A program made the translations under genes and the position numbers. This document shows positions 45,656-56,472 of a DNA stretch of 64,000 nt, in pieces; positions within the stretch are counted from its first letter, which is position 1; each line of letters begins with the position of its first letter. The notes under the pieces are model-generated. The model worked only from the letters and a program-made list of their open reading frames with translations. It was not told where the DNA came from and ran no database searches. The DNA lies in the NCBI RefSeq assembly GCF_041146395.1, contig NC_090989.1, positions 242,162,843 through 242,226,842 on the forward strand, given 5' to 3'. This DNA comes from Eulemur rufifrons (Eukaryota > Chordata > Mammalia > Primates > Lemuridae).

Positions 45656-45810
45656 AATAATATAGTTCACTTAGTTCAATATATTTCAGATATCATTTTA
45701 CATGTAATGAATATAAAATATTGAACTATTTTGCCCTCTTTTTTCATGTAAATATTAATATTTGATATTCGAGTTGCATTTTCCAGTTACAGCACATGTC
45801 CATTAGGATG

Positions 45811-46842
45811 TTAACTTGTCATTGGAAATAATATTTAGATTTTATAACATTTGCAGTTGAAAAAGCAGATTCATATATCCAAGTTGTTCTCAACATACTC
45901 AAAGTTTTCCAATAACTGAATTAAATGTCAGTTTAATATAATTAATTAAGTTAAATGAAAATAAAAACTCAGTTCCTGAAGTCCACTGGCCAAGTTTCAG
46001 GTGTAGAAAGTCACACAAGGCTAATAGCAGCCATATTGGATCATAAGGATAGAAAAAAAGAATCAAAATCATTTTCTGGGTCACTTTTAACCTCTTTTCT
46101 TCTGAGATGATTACAAAGGTAGGAATTTCATATAGGAAGTCAGGTGATAAAAGTATGTTGAAAAAGGCACAGACAGCTTCATTCTATGCTAGGCTCCATC
46201 ACTGATAAACTATATGATATTTTTCTCTATTGTAATTTGAGGAGAATGATACCTGCTTATCTGCCTTGTTGGTTTTTGTAGAGGATGCTTTGAAGATCCA
46301 GTAAAATCTATAAACAATGAATCTTTGGAGTTTGAATGGTCCTCAAATATCTTGACCAATTGTTCTCAAATGCTTGTCCACAGATTTTTTTTTTCTCTAC
46401 ATGAAACTCCTCTATATTTTTAAGCTTTTTTCACCAAATCTATTGTTTTAAATGGGTTTAACATCTCCAAGTCCTTAAAAAAAATTTTTTTTTCCCCTAA
46501 AACACGATTTCAGTTTTACTTTCCTGGCTTCTTCCACTGAGCATATTCTTGTTTGTCTCTATACTTCTTGTCATGTCTTGAACTGATTGTAGTTACAATA
46601 TCACTTGACCAACGTACCGTAGGGTAGGGCAGTCATCTTTCTTGATCTAGACACCATGCTTCTATCAGGCAGTCTCTAGCTGTTGTATTTGCTTGCTTTC
46701 AGTTTTTTTTTTCATTTTTTTTGGTAGCCACAGTCACTTGACTCATATCAAACTTATCAGAAACTACCACCCCCATTTTCCCTCTTCCTGTACTTATTTG
46801 ACTAGTTTTGTTGCCCTTTTTGAAATGCTTCACTTTTTTTTG
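45811..46842. other. Unannotated sequence
   Basis: A/T-rich, with short T runs near 46387 and 46480. No repeat recognised. Confidence 0.5.
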
Positions 46843-46876
46843 ACAAAAAAAAAAAAAAAAAAAGAAAGAAAGAAAT
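46843..46876. repeat. Poly(A)/(GAAA)n tract
   Basis: About 20 A followed by three GAAA-like units. No SINE or LINE body was found upstream, so its origin is unclear. Confidence 0.9.
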
Positions 46877-47004
46877 AGTCGATTCTGTCTCTGTACTATT
46901 TGAGGCAGTTAGGGCTTTTCTTAACCCCCCCAACATTTTAAGCAGTATTGCATTCAGTTTGAACCGGCTAAGTAAAGGGACTTGGGGAATCTTAGAAGAG
47001 TGCA

Positions 47005-47155
47005 GTCTCAGGCTTTAGCAAACAAATCTACAGGGGAACTCATTAAAATGTAAATTCTCATTCAGCAGGTTCGGGGTAGGGTCCAAGAGCTTACATTTCT
47101 AGCAAGCTTCCATGAATTATATTTTGAGTAGCAAATTATTAGAGAATCTGAAAGG
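47005..47155 (+). mobile_element. hAT-Charlie MER20-like fragment
   Basis: 'ggggaactcattaaaatgta', 'ttcagcaggttcggggtagg' and 'gagcttacatttctagcaag' match the central part of MER20-like elements. Termini are degraded. Confidence 0.7.
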
Positions 47156-47157
47156 TT

Positions 47158-47464
47158 TCTTGTTTGTTTGTTTGAGACTGAGTCTCATTCTGTCGCCCCA
47201 GCTAGAGTGCAGTGGCGTCATAATAGCTCACAGCAACCTCAAACTCCTGGGCTCAAGCCATCCTCCTGCCTTATCCTCCTGAGTAGCTGGAACTATAGGC
47301 AGGCACCACCATGCCCAGCTAATTTTTTCTATTTTAAGTAGAGACAGGGGTCTTGCTCTTGTTCAGGCTGGTCTGGAACTCCTGAGCTCAAGGGATCCTC
47401 TTGCCTGGGCCTCCTTGAGTGCCCTGGGTGCCAGGATCACAGGCATGAGCCATCGCACCCCGCC
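47158..47464 (-). mobile_element. Alu SINE, reverse orientation
   Basis: Tail (ttg)n then 'gagactgagtctcattctgt', ending 'catgagccatcgcaccccgcc'-type terminus. It holds a small internal duplication near 47415-47435 ('gagtgccctgggtgccagg'). It is followed by a T run at 47465-47476. Confidence 0.94.
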
Positions 47465-47590
47465 TTTTTTTTTTTTAAATAACTGATCTCCCTTTCACAT
47501 TTTCTTATTTATCAGTCGAGTATAAATTTTCTCATTTTGTAAACCAGCTCTGAAATCTTTTAAAATCTTAGCTGGGCTTAGGTATGCAGA

Positions 47591-47662
47591 GTTTTTTTTT
47601 TTTTAATTTTTAAATTTTATTTATTTATTTCAGGACATTATGGAGGTACAAACATTCTGGTT
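47591..47662 (-). mobile_element. L1 3' end, very short, reverse
   Basis: T-rich start, then 'ttcaggacattatggaggta' and 'caaacattctggtttta', the reverse of the strepsirrhine-type L1 terminus. Only about 70 bp were inserted. Confidence 0.7.
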
Positions 47663-48440
47663 TTATGCAGAATTTTGAGACTCTCATCTCCTCAAGAGAA
47701 GGAGCCATTCATAATCTTCTTTTGGGTTTCCCCTTGGCCTGGTAAAATGAAGAGTGTTAATAAATGACACTGATTTTTACTGAGTTTGTTTGGATTCCCT
47801 GTAAGAACTGAAAAAGGCCACAATTATGGAAGCTTTATCAAGAAGACAGGGGCAACTAACACCATAACAGTTGTCAATCTCTGGAAAATATTTGTCCATT
47901 TGGCCTTATATCTAATTTCATTTTTATCTTCCTCAGTTCTGATTCATTTTGTCAAAGCTAAAAAGAAATCAATGAAAAACATAAAACATAAAAACATAAA
48001 TATTAGACATCATTTAATTTCATTGGAGGGTGGAAGGGAGAGGAAGGCTGAAAGAAAGTTCCTGTCCTAAGTGAGGGAACAGTTTGTGGAAAAGTGGATT
48101 TGGGCCTGTTGGAAGATCTGGGGCTCCTCAATACTGTTTACACTCTCAGGTGCAGACCCAAACTGAGGTAAAAAGGAAGTGTTTTCTTTTTTTCAGAGGA
48201 GAAATTTACTCTAGGTTTTCTTACTCTTCTCTTGATGTCTTTATCATCCCTTGATCTATATTCCCCTTGGATGCTCCTGTCCCTCCTCCACTGTCATAGC
48301 TGGTTTCCTTAATCTTCCTGTGTTCCTCTAGGCTCAATTGTCACATTTCTTTGAAAACCTATCCTTTGTCAAAGTGTCTTTCTAGTAATCCAGATACCCC
48401 CTCCCCCGATGCCTTTGATGTGGTTTGGGTAGAGTCATAT
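47663..48440. other. Mostly unannotated; possible L2 scrap
   Basis: 48330-48400 ('aggctcaattgtcacatttc') may be a diverged sense L2 piece. The 94-codon frame at 47786-48070 lacks features. Confidence 0.4.
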
Positions 48441-48900
48441 AGAGCAGCACTGCTTTATGAAAATGAATTTGACCGAATCTGCCGTTCACCAAAGGAGGGA
48501 TGAGAGGACGTGGGAAAAGCCAGCTGTGCCCCACACTTACAGGTCTCCAAGGAGCCCTTTGGGGTGTCTTGTGTTCTCAACGAAATCTTAGAGGTGGTAC
48601 TGAGAGAATAATTGCTGAAGGCGTGAGACGTTAAGGAATCCCAGTTTGACTGGCTGTGTGCAGTCAGATGCAGCCAGCCCTGTTTGTGTGTGAAAGGATT
48701 GGGTTTTCCCCAAGCTGTTTGGTAATGTTGCAAGAACAGACTTTCCCCTCCCTGGCTCCCTGGAGTAACATGGCTGCCAAAGTATTTTGGAACAGAGACT
48801 TAAAAATGTACCGACCACTGGAAGAGAGTAACAAGGGTCCTTTGATATTTTCCATGTTCACTATGATCAAGCTGGCATCTGTTTCCTTCTGAGGTAAGGA
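48441..48900. other. Unique block with strong donor-like site
   Basis: This block has more CpG than its surroundings by eye and ends in 'ctgaggtaagg', a near-ideal splice donor at 48893/48894. A plus-strand frame at 48656-48892 stops just before the donor. A minus-strand frame of 92 codons overlaps it. No repeat family was recognised. It might be an untranslated or decayed exon; I cannot support a gene. Confidence 0.25.
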
Positions 48901-49409
48901 TTCTGAGCTGTCATTGGCTGTTGCAAGCTTGTGACCTGGCTACTTCTGTACAGAATACGCTGTAGGGAGGCAGCCCTATTTGGATTGGGAGTCCTTAAGA
49001 AGCCCTTTACAGATGAGTTCTAGTGGAGCCCATCAGGGAGAAGAAGGAAACCAAACACAACGGGAAATGCTTAACGATTAAAACCAGCCTTTGCCTGTGT
49101 GGTCCTGTTTCACCACATCACTCCGTGGAAATTGACTGCTGGGAGGAAGACGGGGTTTCTGACAGCCTATAAAGCCAAAGAGCTTGTTGAAAGCTCTTTA
49201 TAAGGTGGTGAAGAAAATTGTAAAACCCTCAAAACTTCAGGGAAGTTACTTAATAGGTCTGATGACCACAGGCTACCACACTGCTGGGTCTTGGGATCAT
49301 AGCTCCATGACAAAGAAAACAGGAGGGTGGGCTGAGCCAGACTCAGAAACAGTTCCTAAAATGTATTAATGCTATGACTTTCCAGGAAGCCAGTTCTTTC
49401 TATTTAATT
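48901..49409. other. Unannotated sequence
   Basis: A 'tataaa' string at 49169-49174 is probably chance. The frame 49184-49369 has no domain. Confidence 0.45.
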
Positions 49410-49740
49410 TTTTTTTTTGCATTGAGAATTAACCTATGTTCATGAGGAATATCATAAAATTCCAATAAGCAGAAAAATAAGCAGTTTAACCTCTGCTCCC
49501 ACTATCTAGGCTCAACCTCTGTTCATATTGTAGCATATTTTTTTCTTTTAGTTTTTTTCTATACTTTAAATAAAAACATAGTTATGTCCATATAGTAGAT
49601 ATAATTTTGACCCCTTTTTAAATTTTAGCTTCTGTCATAAGTCTATTTTATGTTGTTTCAAAGTTGTCATGTATATTGTGTCATGGAAGTTTTAATAGTT
49701 GCTTTTGTGGGGCTGTGCCTAAAGTTACTTATTCATTCCC
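49410..49740 (-). mobile_element. Probable L1M 3' UTR, reverse
   Basis: 'gcattgagaattaacctatg' through 'ttatgtccatatagtagata' and 'tgttgtttcaaagttgtcat' resembles old L1M 3' UTR text. Strongly diverged. Confidence 0.45.
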
Positions 49741-49763
49741 ATGTTAGATATTTTGTTGTTTAG

Positions 49764-49810
49764 CACACACATGCGCACGAGTGCGTGTGTGTGTGTGTGT
49801 GTGTGTATGT
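49764..49810. repeat. (CA)n/(GT)11 alternating purine-pyrimidine tract
   Basis: 'cacacacatgcgcacgagtg' runs into (GT)11 at 49785-49806. Alternation is broken only at 'gag'. Such tracts can adopt Z-DNA. Confidence 0.9.
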
Positions 49811-50209
49811 ATTATAACTAATGAGGTAATGTGTCTTGAATATTTTGTTGGATTAAGTCTAGAATTGATTCTAAGGGAGATTATTCACTTTAAGTGATGG
49901 GCAGAGTCTAGTGGACTTATGAGCTAACTCGTGTGTAATTTGAAAGGATAGGGTTGTCTAGGCCAGTATCTGAAACTGTCTTGCCAACTGAAGTTGACAC
50001 TTGAGTCGCTGAAGTCCCTTTCTGCTCCAGCCCCACCTGCAACCAGCAGGCTTGGTCCTGCCTGGCCTGATCCGAGGAAAAGGGATTTTAAGGATTAGAG
50101 AAAGGGGAAATGGTTGTTGCTCTGAGCACAGTAGGCATATTGATTCAAAAGAGCCCCTGGGACAAGTCCATAATCAGTGAGCTGAAACTCCCTCTTCAAG
50201 TGCTCTTAT
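49811..50209. other. Unannotated sequence
   Basis: No repeat or gene recognised. Confidence 0.5.
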
Positions 50210-50420
50210 GATTGGATTCCTGCCTGGGGAGTTTGTTTACTAGCTGTGCAATATTGAGCAAGTCCCTTAACCCCTCCCTCCCCGAGACTCAGTTTCCCTA
50301 TCTGGCACCCAACCTCTTACAGGGTTGTTGTTACAATTAGACAAAATGTAAAAGGATTAATGTAACACCTAATCTATAATAGATACTCAATAAAAGTTAG
50401 CTATCATCATCATTATTGCT
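50210..50420 (+). mobile_element. MIR SINE
   Basis: Sense MIR with 'aagtcccttaacccctccct', 'gagactcagtttccctatct', 'acagggttgttgttacaatt' and 'agatactcaataaaagttag'. One of the best preserved MIRs here. Confidence 0.9.
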
Positions 50421-50859
50421 GCTCTTGTTGTGTCCTGCTAATTTATTTTCCCAGGAGTTTTACTCTGCCTCTTTCTGTCCTCTAAATACTGCCCACCACG
50501 GGCTGGGGTCCTGCTTCAACCACAATGTACGTTTCTGGAATCAAAAGGTTTCATCTACTGTTAAAGATATTGACCTCTTGATCTGATTCTCCAGACTCAC
50601 CTACCCCCAGAAAATGATCTTTCTTCCAGACTGGTCCCTAGTTAGCTTTTTCCCCTGAATATTTCAATTTACATGATCAATCACCTTCCTTACAGGCAAC
50701 TTTACTGCAGGGTTGATTTTTATAGTTCTAATCCTATTGCTTTGGTTGTACCTTTCTCTTCCTGCTGGTCTTCTAGGTATAGCATACCTTGAAAGCAGTG
50801 ATATGTTGTGACATTGTCATGACCATCATTATTGTTTTTTATATAACAATAGCAGTACA
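50421..50859. other. Unannotated sequence
   Basis: No repeat or gene recognised. Confidence 0.5.
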
Positions 50860-51075
50860 ACTGTTTGTTGAACATTTCTTGTGTGCCAGGCACACAAATG
50901 TGTTAGGGGCTCACTATTAACATTAATCTTATGAAGAAATATTATTTCCTCCTTTTATTGGTAGTGATATGAAGGCTCAGAGACATCAAGTAACTTGCCA
51001 AAGATCACACATGTGGAAAGCTGCAGAGCCAGAGTTGGAACTGCTGAGTCTATTATATCTAAATCCCAATGCACT
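50860..51075 (-). mobile_element. MIR SINE
   Basis: Reverse MIR: 'acatttcttgtgtgccaggc', 'catcaagtaacttgccaaag', 'agccagagttggaactgctg'. The 90-codon frame at 50969-51241 crosses it and is not coding. Confidence 0.88.
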
Positions 51076-51489
51076 CCAAAATTTGTTTAATGAAGGCATG
51101 GATAAACATATCATCATTTTGAATTATAATCTTTATTTCTATCCAAGCTTAACCTTTAGATATTGGTTAAGAATCACTCAGAACTTTATTTGGAGGGAGG
51201 AGCTTATAATTACGTATATCATATACCTGTGGGCACTATAAAAATGTAGTAGGATTGTGTAGTGGATTGTGTTTCTTAACTTCATTTAGAGTCAAGACAC
51301 CTGACTCTAGTTACAGTGATCATCAGAGGTCCAGGATGGAGAAGGGCAATTGAAATCAAAAAGGCCTAACCTTGGGATTTGCTCACTGTAAAGGAGGCTG
51401 GTAGCAGGAGGAGGACATGAAACATAGGAATCACATGATTAGATTTGTGTCACCGTGACAAAAACAACAATGACAATAATACTAGTAGC
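51076..51489. other. Unannotated sequence
   Basis: No repeat or gene recognised. Confidence 0.5.
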
Positions 51490-51690
51490 TTGCTATATTC
51501 CAGGCCCTGTACTAAGATCTTTACATATATTATCCCATCTAAACCTCATTTAATAGGCTTTTGTTTTCCTGATGAAAAATTGCATCTTACAGAGATGAAC
51601 TAACTCGCTCCAGGTTATAGACCTGGTCATTAGCAAAACAGGGATTTGGATTTAGATCTGTTTTTCTCTAAAGCCTGGCTCAGATAAATG
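51490..51690 (-). mobile_element. MIR SINE
   Basis: Reverse MIR: 'tattccaggccctgtactaa', 'tatcccatctaaacctcatt', 'acagggatttggatttagat'. Confidence 0.82.
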
Positions 51691-51862
51691 GATCTGGAGG
51701 CACCGGGAAGGATAAATTAATGGGGTGTATGGGGGCACTGGGTGTAGACTGTCCACTGGTGGTGTGATTTCAGCATTCTAGAGAGACAGGAGGGCTGAGG
51801 TAAGGGTGCTGCAGCAGGGACAGAGCAGAAGGTACAGATGTAAGATATGGCAAGGTGCTCCA

Positions 51863-52042
51863 CAACAGCAGCTCCCAAATCTTTCTGAGTTTCCAATTCT
51901 CATGGAAGTTTTGTTTATTTATTTTTAAAGATTCTCACGGCACACCTTGGCCCTTCTGAATTACAATCTCTGGGATGCAACTTGGTATTTTTACAAAGCA
52001 TCCTAGGTGACACTGAAGCTCTGCCAGGTTCAAGAACCACAG
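51863..52042 (-). mobile_element. MER20-like hAT-Charlie element
   Basis: 'ttctcacggcacaccttggc', 'tgaattacaatctctgggat', 'agcatcctaggtgacactga' and the end 'caggttcaagaaccac' fit MER20-like elements in reverse orientation. An A/T insertion sits in the middle (51905-51930). Confidence 0.7.
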
Positions 52043-52093
52043 CTCTATTGGCCTTGACTTCGATGTTTGGGGTGGAGCATGAGAGCGAGGGAG

Positions 52094-52862
52094 GAATGGG
52101 AAAAAATTTGCATGCTACACATCCAATAAAGGGCTGTTAACTAGAATCTATATAGAACTCAGAAAAATCAGCAAGAAAAAAATCAAACAACCCCATCAGA
52201 AAGTGGGTAAAGGACATGAATAGAAACTTTTCAAAAGAAGACAGAGTAATGGGCAACAAACATATGAAAAAATGCTCAACATCTCTAATCCTCAGGGAAA
52301 GGCAAATCAAGACCACAGTGAGATATCACTTAACTCCAGTGAGAATGGCTTTTATCAAAAAGTCCCAAACAATAAATGTTGGTGTGGATGTGGAGAGATA
52401 GGAACACTCATATGCTGCTGGTGGGACTGCAAACTAGTACAAACTTATGGAAAGTAATATGGGCATACCTCAAAGAGGTAAATGTAGAACTACCATTTGA
52501 TCCAGCAATCCCATTACTTGACATCTACCCAAAGGAAAAAAATACATTCTATAAAAAAGACACCTGCACTAGAATGTTTATAGCAGCACAATTCACAATG
52601 CAAAGATGTGGAAACAACCCAAGTGCCCATCAATACATGAGTGGATTAATAAAATGTGTTATATGTATACCATGGAGTACTAGTGAGCCACAAAAGACAA
52701 TGGCGATCTAGCACCTGTTGTATTATCCTGGATGGAGCTGGAGCCCATTCTATTAGGTGAAGTATCGCAAGAATGGGAAAACAAGCACCACAGGTACTCA
52801 CCGTCAAAGTAGGATTAACTGATCAACACTTATGTGCACATGTGGTAGTAACATTCATAGGG
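52094..52862 (+). mobile_element. L1 LINE fragment, truncated at both ends
   Basis: ORF2 C-terminal region and beginning of the 3' part, closely similar to 6040-6810 ('ggacatgaatagaaactttt', 'tttgatccagcaatcccatt', 'ggaaacaacccaagtgccca', 'agtatcgcaagaatgggaaa'). It stops at about 52862 with no 3' UTR terminus or poly(A), unlike the copy at 4620-6985. Open frames of 61-111 codons are ORF2 relics. The loss of the 3' end points to a later deletion or rearrangement. Confidence 0.93.
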
Positions 52863-53015
52863 TGTGACACTGGCGATTGTCTCTGAAGTTCTCTTTCATT
52901 GTTTGGCGTCCCAACTTGTTTTGCAGGGTGTATCCAACTTTCAGTTGAAACTAAAATGGGCTCTTGGTAAACCCAGTTTGAAAATATGTCTCAGCACTAA
53001 CATTGCTTCTCTCAG

Positions 53016-53162
53016 GTTTGGATAAACGCAGCCATCTACTATGTCTTCTTGATAGTACTAGTAAGAATGAGAAAGGCTGGTGAAAAATATGCAGACCATT
53101 ATGAAGATTGGCAGGTTAAAATTGATACACTCAAAGAAATTGCATTCTTTTCCACAAGATGA
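53016..53162 (+). other. Exon-like open frame, membrane-protein-like tail
   Basis: After a good acceptor ('cattgcttctctcag', ending 53015), an open frame of 48 codons ends in TGA at 53160-53162. The peptide starts 'VWINAAIYYVFLIVLV', a plausible membrane segment. A charged tail follows, containing 'RMRKAGEKYADHYEDWQ', and ends 'IAFFSTR'. AATAAA strings lie downstream at 53380-53385 and 53407-53412. The same frame is closed by TAA at 52998-53000. No partner exon with compatible phase and no poly(A) tail of a retrocopy was found. I do not recognise the protein. It may be a real or decayed terminal exon, or chance. Confidence 0.3.
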
Positions 53163-53514
53163 GTCATATAGCTGAAACTGTGTGGTATCATTTGGACCAA
53201 CAACCATAATAATGACACTTAATCTCCATAAGTGACAGATATCTAAGCTAGCACTGACACACAGATGACAGCTCAGGGCACCACTGTTGGGCATGAGAAC
53301 AGAAGAAATGTTAATAGAGTGATCATTTCTTGAGGGGGACCTCAAATATGGTAACACTGTCATAACTTTAATAATCCCCAATAAATTGTGGTCACTAAAA
53401 TTTATGAATAAAAAGAACTTCTATCTATGTATAAAACATGGAAATATTTGGGCAATGATGGATGAGAAAAGAGTTAGTTAATTAAGAGTTAGGTAGCTAG
53501 TTTGCCCCCAGTCC

Positions 53515-53890
53515 ATCTGTGTTAGTTAGGTAAGGGAAATTTCACCTAACTGGGAAAAGGCAACCTTACCATAAAGGTATGCTTTCCCAACTCCACCCTG
53601 CCTGCATTCCTTATTCCTTATTCCTCAGGTGTGCCTGTTTATCCCCAACTCCCAGCCACACCTGCTCCCTGTTTTGGCTCCATACCAAGGAACATATAAA
53701 AAGCCCCTCCCTTTAGATCTCAGGGTATCTTGGAATCACTATTGGTTCTGACCTCCCTCCCTTCCCCCACCATGTCTAGACGGGTATCTCAGGCTCTTGT
53801 CTGTTCTATGCCTGATATGTAATAGGTGCTAAATGTGTATTTGTTCGTCTAAATTTGGTTTTGACTCTTGTTTTTCTATTCCTTCATCTC
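53515..53890 (+). mobile_element. Possible LTR-like segment
   Basis: Starts near 'tgtgttagttaggtaaggga', has a TATA-like 'aacatataaaaagcccc' at 53690-53706, then a pyrimidine-rich stretch. The layout recalls an LTR, but termini and duplication are not clear. The right part ('gtaataggtgctaaatgtg') could instead be an L2/MIR tail. Confidence 0.25.
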
Positions 53891-53954
53891 TCTTAGGCCA
53901 TTCCTTTGATTCCATTTCACAACCTCTTGATTTTTCCCTTAAGTATTGGGCTGC

Positions 53955-54195
53955 ACAAATCCTCAGGAAAGAACATGGGCCTTGGAGGTCAGAAAGGCCT
54001 GAGTTCAAATATTTGTTCTACTATTTATAAACTTTGTAAACTCTAGCAAATCACTCTCTTTAGCCCTTAATTCTAAATCTTTAAAATTGGAATAAAGATG
54101 TCTATATGGTAGAGTTATTGTTGTGATGAAAATCAGAATAGATACAAAGAAGCTGGCACCCCTTAGGTGCTCAATCAACTGCTGTTGAATGGCTT
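53955..54195 (+). mobile_element. MIR SINE
   Basis: Sense MIR: 'catgggccttggaggtcaga', 'ctgagttcaaatatttgttc', 'gagttattgttgtgatgaaa', 'ccttaggtgctcaatcaact'. Confidence 0.85.
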
Positions 54196-54889
54196 TTCTT
54201 GTCTCCTCATGTATCAGTCCAGATCCTTCTCAGCCATTTATTTAATTACATTTATTCTGGAATAGGCAATAAAGCCAACAATTATGCTTGGAAAGCATTT
54301 AAAACAAATAACTTGAGAGAGGTAAATTGGAGGTTTATATCTGGTCTCATTTTTTGGAGCTAAATTTACCTGTCAGAGCCAGATTAAAACATTTACAAGT
54401 TATATGCAGAGGTGAGATAAAGATGCCATATCCCTGCATATCCCACATGTAAGTTAAAATAACATAGTGAAAATGTCTAATAAAGTCCAATAATGTTCTT
54501 ATTTTTTCCCCATAACTACTCTGAAGCTTTTAGAAAATGTGAAATTCTTAAAAAGAATAACAACCACCCTCTTTTTTATTACCCTGGTTTGCCCTATCGT
54601 ACATTTCCTCCACTCACAGGATCTGAAAAGGCTGGGGTAGAGGAGAAGGATTGTCAGCGAATCAGTGTTTTCTGAACCCCAGAGACTACTGATTTATTTA
54701 TTTAAGGTTCCAAACTACATCTTCTGTGTGTATTTTGTCCATATGGCCTAGGTTTGCATTACTTATTTGTGACACTAAAATACTATTTTTCTCTAACATT
54801 ATTTCTTAGCCTTGCTGAATTCCCCAGAATTGTTAAGACCTATGTTAATGCATACTTATGGCAAACAATGGGGATTGCCTCCCCAACTG
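54196..54889. other. Unannotated sequence
   Basis: No repeat or gene recognised. Confidence 0.5.
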
Positions 54890-55385
54890 CCATTTCTGTC
54901 ATTTTTACTTGCCAAGAGAACCCCAATATTGGTCAGTTGGTCTCATGACCTTCACTGGCCCCTCCTTAGCCCCAGTAGGTGAATCAGGATTAAGCCAAGG
55001 CAATCCTGGCAATTCTTTTTTCTTGGCAATGTTTGACTTAGATATGGGCATGAAATGCAACTTTGCTTATGAAATGGGAGGGCAAATATGGGAAACTTTT
55101 GGGTAAATTTCCTTTGCTTTTACAAGGGGAAAAAGACAGTGGTTCACATTTTCCTGAATCTGGTTACTGTTGGGTGAGGAACTGGTGCCATGAAAGCCAT
55201 CTTAAGACCATAAGGGGACAAGTCTGAGGACATGACTGACAGGCTATGGATGACAGAGGAAACTATCAAGAACCTGCGTCCCTGATCATGTCATTGAACC
55301 ACTCACTGAATCTACACTGGGGCCATCAGGACATAGTCCTTATTGTTTAAGATGCTTTCAGTTGTATTTTCTACTACAAGTAAAT
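54890..55385 (+). mobile_element. Ancient LTR-like dispersed repeat
   Basis: Blocks 'cactggcccctccttagccc', 'ggattaagccaaggcaatcc', 'aagtctgaggacatgactga', 'catgtcattgaaccactcac' and 'ccttattgtttaagatgctt' occur in an order I know from a mammalian LTR-type repeat, though I cannot name it. The 82-codon frame at 54858-55106 lies inside it. Confidence 0.5.
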
Positions 55386-55542
55386 GCATCTCTCTTCACT
55401 TGCATAATACTTATATTTCAGAGATGCTTAGGAGAAATTTCTATTGCTGATTATATTTGTCCTAAATAGATTAAATTTTCCAAAAGACTGTCAATCTCTT
55501 TAAAAATGAAAGCATGACTTGATTAGCAATTGTTTCATGTAG
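55386..55542. other. Unannotated sequence
   Basis: Nothing recognised. Confidence 0.5.
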
Positions 55543-55620
55543 TGTTTTCCAAATTTCTTTTATTTACGTATCACTTTTATGATTTTGTCATATCCTTGTA
55601 TCACCTGTACTAATAGAAAT
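55543..55620 (+). repeat. Unclassified dispersed repeat, copy 2
   Basis: 'gttttccaaatttcttttat', 'tttatgattttgtcatatcc' and 'tatcacctgtactaata' align with 22729-22810 in the same orientation. Confidence 0.5.
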
Positions 55621-56472
55621 ATTTTTCCTTAGGTTGTGTCTCCTTTTAAAAATTAAACCCATTTATTTTAAAGAGAAAATTTATCACTAACTATAAATTG
55701 AGAACCAATATCATTTGCCTTAAATGAAAGATTATCATAAAAAGAAATATGGTGAACAAAATAATGTCATTAAATTCTTGCCAGATGCAACTTCTTGTCA
55801 AGAGTCTGAGCTCCAGACTTCCTCTCTCTGTTGAAAGGGGAGATGAAGGACTGTTATAGAAATGGTAAAATAATCCCACCACTAACTGAGACTATTTCCT
55901 TGCCATACGCAGAACTAAAAGAAAGGTAGATATCTGTTACTATCTGAATTTATCTAAATGTCATACTGTATCATCTAAAATCACCTGGTGTGCTCTGCTT
56001 CCCCCTGGAGCTGGCTTAGGCAGAGAGTCCTCTCAAGGGCCTGGCATCCCAAGCCATATGTACTGGAGTGAAGCTCTGGGTAACCCCGAGAAGAGGAGAA
56101 AGGCCCAAGAATCCCAAGATTGCTGGGATTAGAAAAGTCATAAGAAGTGAACATTGCAATGTTTTATTACACTTGCTATTAAAGCAAGGACAAGTAATCA
56201 TTTATTATTCTCTTTATGTTAGTGGTGTTTACCTTTTTCCAATCATATGCCCCACTGAGAATTTCTAGAATGCTATGGTTCTTCTACTCAGGAGAATGCA
56301 CAATTGCATACATGCATAAGTGCACACACACACAGAGTTTTCCCAGAAGTTCAGAAGGTCCACGGGCCCTGGGCTAAGAACCAGCATTCTATCTATTTTG
56401 CATGTGTTCCATTACAACTCACCATGGGATTCAGTTCACTGCAAACTGCGGTTGAGTGTGAAACATGGTGGG

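Larger units (their letters stand above)
44795..45810. mobile_element. DNA transposon fossil split by an L1
   Basis: The left part, 44800-44895, reads 'gaaatataatgttagccaca' and 'agtaaaaagaaacagatgga'. The right part, about 45660-45805, resumes with 'aatatatttcagatatcatt', 'acatgtaatgaatataaaat' and 'ttacagcacatgtccattag'. Together they match a common A/T-rich element whose consensus I know as one piece, probably hAT-type; I do not assert its name. An L1 with an Alu inside separates the halves. Confidence 0.65.

Noticed and set aside
49160..49180. TATA-box-like 'cctataaagcc'
   Set aside because: Isolated match without initiator, CpG enrichment or downstream gene.
53016..53162. Similarity of the 'EDWQ' tail to potassium-channel beta subunits (KCNE type)
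   Set aside because: Only four residues agree, spacing to the membrane segment differs, and the N-terminal parts are absent; not enough for a family call.
48656..53162. Two-exon gene joining the donor at 48893 to the acceptor at 53015
   Set aside because: In the needed phase the first exon has an in-frame stop shortly before the donor and no start codon after it.
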